Source: Cephalopachus bancanus
Taxonomy: Eukaryota; Chordata; Mammalia; Primates; Tarsiidae
Direction of reading: 5' to 3'
Length of the DNA stretch: 64,000 bases
NCBI GenBank assembly: GCA_027257055.1
Contig: JAPVLO010000276.1
Span: 1,178,001 to 1,242,000 of the forward strand
Shown here: positions 56,869 through 64,000 of the stretch, one piece after another
Numbering within the stretch: the first letter of the stretch is position 1
How the letters are laid out: each line of letters opens with the position of its first letter
The notes under the pieces: model-generated
Seen by the model: only the letters and a program-made list of their open reading frames with translations
Databases searched by the model: none
What the model was told of the DNA's origin: nothing
Position numbers and translations under genes: made by a program

Positions 56869-58127
56869 AAAATTTTATATCCCCATACAAATACATTCTA
56901 TCAGCAGGCTGATAATCATTGGAAACATTCAGGGGACAAGATGAAAAGATGTGGGACAGGTCACTTGTGCCCAGGGCTTGAGTTTCCTTGTCATAATAGG
57001 AGGAGGGGCTGCTGCAGGAATAAAATGAAGGGATGAGCTTGTTGGTCTCTAGGGTCTGAGCCTCCCTCTATACCTGCTCCTCCTCTCACCTCTCTAGAAG
57101 AGAAGGATGACACAGTCCTCCAGACATCTGAGGCTGTAAGAATTCTGATTGTCCATGCCTCTCTCTTCCTTTGTAGACATTTCAACACTGTCCCTGGAAA
57201 ATGAGAGAATCTGCTGTTCTTAAAGACGTATTTGTCCTCATCTATTTTCTGTCTCCAAGAAAAGCCAACCCCACCATTTCTCTTGGCTATTCATTCTTAT
57301 AGGATGCCCTCCTCAGTACCTGGAAGTTCTTATCTCTCACCTAAGACTCTCAGACTGCAGCAGGAGGAGCTCATTGCCTTTTGTTCTGGCCTTCTCAAAC
57401 CAGAGTGCTTCCATCCCACCCCTTTTCTGCTTCCTGTGACAGGGAAATTAGAAGGGATTGATCCCCCGCCCAGGCTTTAGAATGTGCCAGAGTCTCAGGA
57501 GAGTAGCTTGTGGTGCCAGGAGTTGCCTATCTGCCTCTAGCACTCAGAGAGCCTTAGCAAGTCAAACAGCCACAACTGCAGCTCCCACCTGCACCATGAT
57601 TTACAATGACAGACACCTTTTCACCCATGGGTTCCCAACTCAATACCACAGGGTAGGCAGGGCAGGCCCATGTTGCTCAGATGGGCCATGAGGAGTTGGG
57701 ACAGGTCTTGTCTAATGCTACTCCCTCTTCCTCTTGGAGGTCTCTGTAAGGAAATGGCCCCCCCTCAGTCCCACCTACCATCTCTGTAGTCCTCAGAAGA
57801 GCTTGGACTCCCTTTCTCTCCCACCTAAGAAGGAATAGAAAGGAGAGCCTGGTGAGAAGGCACTCAGGAGCCATCATTTACCCCCCAGAGTTACCCTTAG
57901 TTTACCCGTGGTTACTCACTAGAGCATTGCTTCTCAATCTGGGGTGAAGGACCAGCATGTTCATTTCCAGCCTGTCACAGACCAGTACCAGTTCTGTTTC
58001 AGGTGATAGGACACAGCTTGCAACCACTATATACGTTTAACAGTGCCTGAACTGGTCCACATCCAATTTAACAGGAAGATCCCACTGAGTGAGTGTTTGG
58101 GTGTGCTAGTTTTAAAAATAGAGACAG

Positions 58128-58422
58128 AGCCGGGCTCGGTGGCTCAGCCCGTAATCCTGCGCTTTGGGAGGCTGAGGTGAGTGGATTGCCTGAGCCGGTG
58201 GGTTCAAGACCCGCCTGGGCAACTTGGCGAGACCTCATCTCTACAATAAATTTTAAAAAATTAGCCAGGCGTAGTAGCGCGTGCCTGTAGTTCCAGCTAC
58301 ACGGAAGGGTGAGTGGAAGGATCACTAGAGCCCAGCAGGTCGAGGCTGCGGTGGCCGGGAGCAGCCACCGCACTCTAGTCTGGGCGACAGAGTAAGACTC
58401 CAACTCAAAAAAAAAAAAAAAA
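58128..58422 (+). mobile_element. Alu, young lineage-type, perfect target duplication
   Basis: AAAAATAGAGACAG at 58114-58127 and 58423-58436. First of a five-element pile-up. Confidence 0.95.
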
Positions 58423-58439
58423 AAAAATAGAGACAGGGT

Positions 58440-58979
<540 letters not shown>

Positions 58980-59137
58980 GTAGCGTGCGCCTGTGGTTCC
59001 AGCTACTTGGAAGGCTGAGGCGGGAGGATCGCGAGAGCCCAGCAGGTCGAGGCTGCGGTGGCCAGGAGCGGCCACTGCACTCCAGTCGGGGCGACAGAGT
59101 GAGACTCCAACTCAAAAAAAAAAAAAAAAAAAAAACA
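58980..59137 (+). mobile_element. Alu right arm, fourth of pile-up
   Basis: Only the right arm of a young lineage copy (TAGCGTGCGCCTGTGGTTCC onward); 5' truncated. Confidence 0.9.
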
Positions 59138-59436
59138 GGTACAGTGATTCACACCTTTAATCCCAGCACTTTGGGAGGCTGAGGCATGAGGATTGCTTGA
59201 GCTCAGGAGTTCAAAACCAGCCTTAGCAATATAGTAATACCTTGTCTCTACAAAAAAAATGTAAAAATTAGCTGGATATGGTGGCATGCACCTGTAATCC
59301 CAGCTACTCTGGAGGCTGAGGAAGGAAGATCTCCTGAGCCCAGGAGGTCGAGGGTGTGGTGAGCTGTAATTGTGCCACTGCATTCCGGCCTGAGCATCAG
59401 AGTGAGACCATGACTTTAAAAAAAGGAAAAAAGAAA
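59138..59436 (+). mobile_element. Alu, fifth of pile-up
   Basis: Older full dimer right behind the A tail of the fourth. Confidence 0.92.
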
Positions 59437-60614
59437 AAAATGCCCCTTTTCTTTGGCATCTCTTGAGCAGTATACATCTGACTCAGGCCAACCCTTCTTA
59501 CAACCTCCTGATCATTCCCCTCTAGAGATGTTGGGGTTGGTGATGGGGGACCCAGCAGGAGAGGGCGGTCCCAGTCTGTCCTTTGCTGGCACCTACACAC
59601 TCTGCAGACTGGGAAGCTGGGCACCGACTGGTGTCCTGAGACTCACTACAGCCTTCTGGGTCTCAGCTCTTCATGAAGCCACCCCACATTGCAGCTTCCC
59701 CCACTCCCAAGCTTAGAGTAAACGCTTTTGGTATCTTGGGTTCACCCTCCTCCTTCTCAAGAAACAAGTAGGGCAATGAATACCTGGTGTGGAAAAGTGC
59801 TAAACCAGTAGAAAAAGAATTTTAAAAGAAACGAACAGCCAAATTAGGAGAAGTCTCAGGGGCTCCAGAAATGGCCCAAACCCAGGCAACTGAAACACTA
59901 TTACAGTCTGTCCCTATCCCCCAAGCACATAGACGGACAGACACACCAACTCACACTCACAAAAACCCCTCCTCAAATCCCTGGGGTGGGGGCTCCAACT
60001 ACAGGCAGTCCCTTCTGGTCTTGGTTCTTTCAAGGCAGCCTTGGGTCTTCAAGGGTGTTTGAGAGATGACAGGAGGGGCAGGCAAGATGGGAAACTGCAG
60101 TGTGGGACCAGCATTTGCTAGTGGGTCTCGTGTTTAGACCACTCCCCCTGGAAGGGCTTGTCTAGGATGACCCACCCCTAGGAACTCTCACGGAGGGGAA
60201 GAAGCTGAAAGGGAATGAGGAGGAGGCCCAGTTTCCCTCTCCCTTCTCTCCCACACAGCCTTTGGTATGGGGGGAAAGGGGCAGAGTCAGTTGAGTGTAC
60301 TTGAAAGGGAAGTTGTGTGAGGTCATTCAGGCTGAGGCTACCTTTCACTGGAGCCTGAGGGTCTGGCAAGAGAGGGCAGGGCAGGGTTAGAGCATGACCA
60401 GAATCCTCAAAAGTGGCTGAATTTCATGTCTTGGGTGCCTGCCTGGGTTCTCCAGGGACTGGTGGGCTCCCTGGTGGATGCTCCCGGGGTAACAGCAGGT
60501 CCTGGGAGACTCAGGAAGGGCAGGCCTTTGTGCCAAGCTGGGAGCATGGGAAACAGCTGCAGGCATCTCCCAAAAGCACCAGTGCGTTGTTGACTCAAAA
60601 AATAATAGGTGTTC

Positions 60615-60622
60615 ATTTGCAT
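60615..60622 (-). promoter_or_regulatory. POU octamer in POU2F3 intron 2
   Basis: Exact ATTTGCAT in unique sequence. A second is 425 bp downstream. Confidence 0.3.
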
Positions 60623-61039
60623 GGCGTTTTACATACAGGTTCCATGCCTTGCCTTTCATCCCCTACTGCACCGCTGAAGCCCCTAGGTCTTCCTTCTCCT
60701 GCTGCCACCTCCGGGGCTTCATTGTGTCCTTGGACGTCAGGTCTTCCCTACCATCACCTGGCCCATCCTTAGCTTAGCCTTGCCTGAAGGATCAGCGGTT
60801 GGCTTGCCCGGGGTGCCCAGTCCAGGTTTGTTCCAGAGGCACTGGTAGGTGATCTGGCAGGTCTAGTCCCCACTAGGCACCTCAGTTGGGGACATCCTAC
60901 CTGTCCCAGCAGGGAGCTTGCCCACCCCTTGGCTGCTTGAGCTGAAAAAGGAACAAAAAATCTAAACCAGGGAACCCAGAGAGGTGGCGAATGGAGAGGA
61001 AACTGGGTGGTTGCTATGACGATGGGGTCCCAGTGCCCA

Positions 61040-61047
61040 ATTTGCAT
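61040..61047 (-). promoter_or_regulatory. POU octamer in POU2F3 intron 2
   Basis: Exact ATTTGCAT within CCCAATTTGCATAGGG, in unique sequence. Confidence 0.3.
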
Positions 61048-61571
61048 AGGGCGATGATTTCCATACTGCAGGGTGAATTTCCATATCCCTGCCTCAAAGC
61101 CTGTTGGGGTGGGGAGGGGGAGAGGGGAGAGGTCATTTGAAATTCAAATGAGGATGATTAAGGTTTTCTTGAGGAGGGAAGCATGGACAAAAGGGGTTAA
61201 GCTGCCTGGCAAATGTCGGCTCCAGGGCTCAAAGTTATCAAAGGGAGGCGTGCTCTTGGCTGGTTCACCCTTCCCTCCCACCCTGACTTCGCAGGCCCCT
61301 GGAGACCTGCCGGTGGTTGGAGGGACCGTGCTGGGCTGGGTGTTATGACTCCTGCTTCACAAGAGAATCGGCTGAGTATCTGTCCCCTCCTGCCCCTGGG
61401 CTCAGTTTACCCCCTCAGTATCCTGTGGATATTTGAATTCTGGGGAAGGACCATTAAGTGATTCTGGTGCTGGGTGACCAGTGGACTGGTCATCTCAGGT
61501 TGTCCATCGGTGAAATTAGAGAAACAGTCTTTGCACTTTCTTGTTTGAGGAGGTGTGAGAACAGGTGGATT

Positions 61572-61705
61572 TTGAACTCATCACCAACCTGTGACCTAAC
61601 ACAAGTTACCTCCCCTCTTTGGGCCTGAGTTTGTGCATGAGATGAAGGGTCTGGAGGGTCCCTCAGACTACTTCCAGCTCTGAGGTGCTGGGATCTGTGA
61701 ATATA
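61572..61705 (+). mobile_element. MIR SINE fragment
   Basis: cctgtgacctaacacaagtt, acctcccctctttgggcctg. Confidence 0.6.
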
Positions 61706-61804
61706 CTCTAATCCTTTTCACACACCAGTTATATCTGCAAGGCTCTTTGATGTGAATTGCTGTACCCCTAAGTTTCTTTAATGAGTTAGGAACGGCTCCC
61801 CTGC

Positions 61805-61990
61805 TCCCCCAGCCTACTCTGACCTTGGGGTAGTGACTTAAAGACACTCTGCTCAGTTTCCTTATTTATAAAATGGGGGTAATAACAGTCCCTACCTCTT
61901 AGGGCTGCTGTGAGAATTAAATGAGTCAACATTTGTAAAACACCTAGAACAGTACCTGCCAGATAGTAATGCTGTTTGCTACTATTTAGC
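61805..61990 (+). mobile_element. MIR SINE
   Basis: cagtttccttatttataaaa, tgggggtaataacagtccct, gctgctgtgagaattaaatg, agaacagtacctgccagata; well preserved. Confidence 0.85.
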
Positions 61991-62514
61991 ATCAGGATGA
62001 CAGTGTCCACACAATGGGTGCAGTGGACCCACTGGCCATTCCAGGTAGCCTCAGTTAGGAATACGGTCAGTTTCCTGAGCAGGCTTGCCTATGAAGTCAC
62101 TTATGGTCAGCACACGGTCATGTCTACATATGTCCAAGACCCCCAGTTGGAGGCATACTTCACGAACGGGCCCCATGAGCGACTACCAAATCTACAAGAT
62201 CACTACACAGGAAGCCTTCTCAGGTAGATGCACCTGTCAGGTAAACCCACCGTGGGCTCCTGTGTTGACCCTAACTCAAGTTTTTTTCACTTCTCAGGAA
62301 ATAGGGGCAGGACATGGCAGGAAGAAGGGGAGGGAGGGGCAACCCCTTTCTCCCAGGACCCAGTGCTAAGAGATGGGACAGGTTCACTGAGACCACGTGC
62401 TATATCTAGTTCCATGAGCTCTATAGGTCCCTTTATTCCCTCAAGTTTCTGCAGCAACTCCATATGAGGTTTCATCTGACGAGGCATAGTGTGGATAGCC
62501 TTTGCTGGTAGACA

Positions 62515-62730
62515 GATGTGGGTCTGATTTTCTACTCAGTGATTTATTAATCAGTAACCTTGGGCAAGGTAATTAACCACTTTGAGCCTCAAGTTTCCTC
62601 ATCTGTAAAATGGAGATAATAACACCTACTCATAGGGTGGTTGTGAGGATTAAATGCCGTCATGTGTATAAAATGTTTACTACAAAGCTTGGTGCGTAGT
62701 AAATGCTCAATAAATGTCAGCTACTAATTA
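62515..62730 (+). mobile_element. MIR SINE
   Basis: gtaaccttgggcaaggtaat, cctcatctgtaaaatggaga, gttgtgaggattaaatgccg, gtagtaaatgctcaataaat; the clearest MIR in the window. Confidence 0.9.
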
Positions 62731-63353
62731 ATCCTTATTATTTGAAAACAGTGTTCTGCTGCCAAAATGTTTGCAAATTCTCTGATCTCGCCCTATTCTT
62801 CTATTTTATGGGAGAGGAGACCAGGGTCAGAGAAGGGGGATGATTTTCCCAAGGTCACAGCAGGAGTTCAAGAGCATGTTTCTTCAGGAACTCTCTCCCT
62901 CTCTCCTCTCCTAGAAGCATGTCCTCCATTCTTCATTTTGGTTTTGTTGGTTTTTGCTGTTTTGTTGCTTCCCTGGACAAAGCCTCCTCTCTCCCCACCA
63001 CTCTTCCCTCAGAAGTAGTCCAGCACCAGGCCATCTGCTGCTTTCGCATCTTAGGGGTCACTGTATCCTTTGACTCTGACCTTGCATCTCATGGATCTAG
63101 GCCTCTCCTCAGTGGGCCATTGGCTTCTCCACAGGGATTTCTGTTTGTTCTCTCCAGGCTTCTGAGTGTCCCCCCATCTGTATCCTCAGCCCTGGGAACA
63201 CCACTCCAGAGAGGAGGGGAAAGTGTGACTCTGACAGCATTAAACTGTGTATTGGAAAGGACATGGTATCTTGACACAGAAGATGGCGGCGTGACATCTG
63301 ACAGGTCCCAACCCCCTCTGAGTCTCAGTTTACTCACTGGTCAAACAGTTCTA

Positions 63354-63638
63354 GCTGGGTGCAGTGATACTTTGGGAGGCTGAGGGGAGAGGATTGCTTG
63401 AGCCTAGGAGTTTGAGACCAGCCTGGGCAACGTAGCGAGACCTCATCACTACCAAAAATAAAAAAATCAAAAAATTAGCTGGGCGTGGTGGCATGCACCT
63501 GTAGTCCCAGCTACTCTGGAGGCTGAGGCAGAAGGCTTGCTTAAGCCCAGAAGGTCAAGGCTGCAGTGAGCCATCATGGTACCGCTGCCCTCCAACCTGG
63601 GTGACAGAGGATGAGCCCAACTCAACAAAACAAAACAG
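63354..63638 (+). mobile_element. Alu with left-arm deletion
   Basis: GCTGGGTGCAGTGATACTTT: the bases between the A box and CTTTGGGAGG are missing. Confidence 0.9.
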
Positions 63639-63759
63639 GAGTTCTGTAATTCTAACCCTGAAGATCTCACAGTCAGGGTGAGAATCACTTAAGAACTGAA
63701 CAAGGATGCGTGCTGTAAAGTAAAGGAACAACCACAGTGCACATTACCGAGAGCCATGA

Positions 63760-63930
63760 ATTTTGGCTGCAAGCACACTGACCTCACAGCCAGAGCGTGG
63801 AGATCTGAGTGCTGTCCCTCCAGCTCTGGTGCAAAAGACCTCGGGCATGTGGCACAGCTTCTTCCAGTCTCAGCTTCCTTATCTATAAGACAGGCTGTGA
63901 GGAATGAATGACATGGGAGTCTATCAGTAG
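63760..63930 (+). mobile_element. MIR SINE
   Basis: cacactgacctcacagccag, cctcgggcatgtggcacagc, cagcttccttatctataaga. Confidence 0.55.
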
Positions 63931-64000
63931 CTGCTTTTGCAGGTGTTAGCTGTTCCACAAATGGGAGGTCACATCTCCCAGCTAAGCTTTCTTACACCAC

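Larger units (their letters stand above)
59437..61570. other. POU2F3 intron 2, unique stretch
   Basis: No exon or repeat recognised; two octamers listed separately. Confidence 0.5.

Overview
The window is primate nuclear DNA and is largely non-coding. It carries one complete gene, OAF (secreted 'out at first' homolog, four coding exons, + strand, ATG 13422 to stop 32171). It also carries the 5' end of POU2F3 (Oct-11/Skn-1a, POU-domain transcription factor, + strand, ATG 44663, first two coding exons only). The order OAF then POU2F3 on the same strand matches human 11q23.3. The POU2F3 N-terminus and OAF C-terminus each differ from my memory of the human proteins by a few residues, so this is not human.

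The interspersed repeats support that. About 30 dimeric, 7SL-derived Alu elements are present. The youngest are neither AluS/Y nor the lemur/galago type. They share GGCTCAGCC instead of GGCTCACGCC in the left arm, a GCGGGTTCGAGACCCGC block, an 'ACAATAAATCAAAAAATTAGCC' style linker and an AluJ-like right arm ending GACTCCAACTC. I infer a haplorhine outside the anthropoids, most likely a tarsier (inference, about 0.6).

Layout: 1-12.8 kb is intergenic sequence with Alus, an old L1 3' end, MIRs and a decayed zinc-finger-like relic at 4842-5051. A CpG island at 12.86-13.72 kb holds OAF exon 1. OAF intron 1 (15 kb) contains a nested Alu, two lineage-type L1 tails and a GGT microsatellite. OAF exons 2-4 lie at 28759-28893, 29890-30070 and 31906-32171, and intron 3 holds an unusual 245-bp inverted duplication. 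The OAF 3' end is near 32.96 kb. The 11-kb intergenic spacer contains Alus, including a head-to-head inverted pair, and two near-identical tandem octamer composites. The POU2F3 CpG island and exon 1 lie at 44.15-44.85 kb, intron 1 has more octamers, exon 2 is 51262-51330, and intron 2 runs off the right edge with a five-Alu pile-up at 58.1-59.4 kb.

The most interesting signals are: (1) exact POU octamers (ATGCAAAT) concentrated around POU2F3, including two inverted copies of a 19-bp double octamer and one in the promoter island, suggesting autoregulation; (2) an Alu lineage whose internal Pol III A and B boxes have moved toward the tRNA consensus; (3) the inverted duplication in OAF intron 3; (4) a TAC-to-TAG type change that shortens OAF by three residues; (5) an in-frame upstream ATG giving POU2F3 a possible polyalanine N-terminal extension. 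I see no prokaryotic operons, CRISPR arrays or tRNA/rRNA genes.
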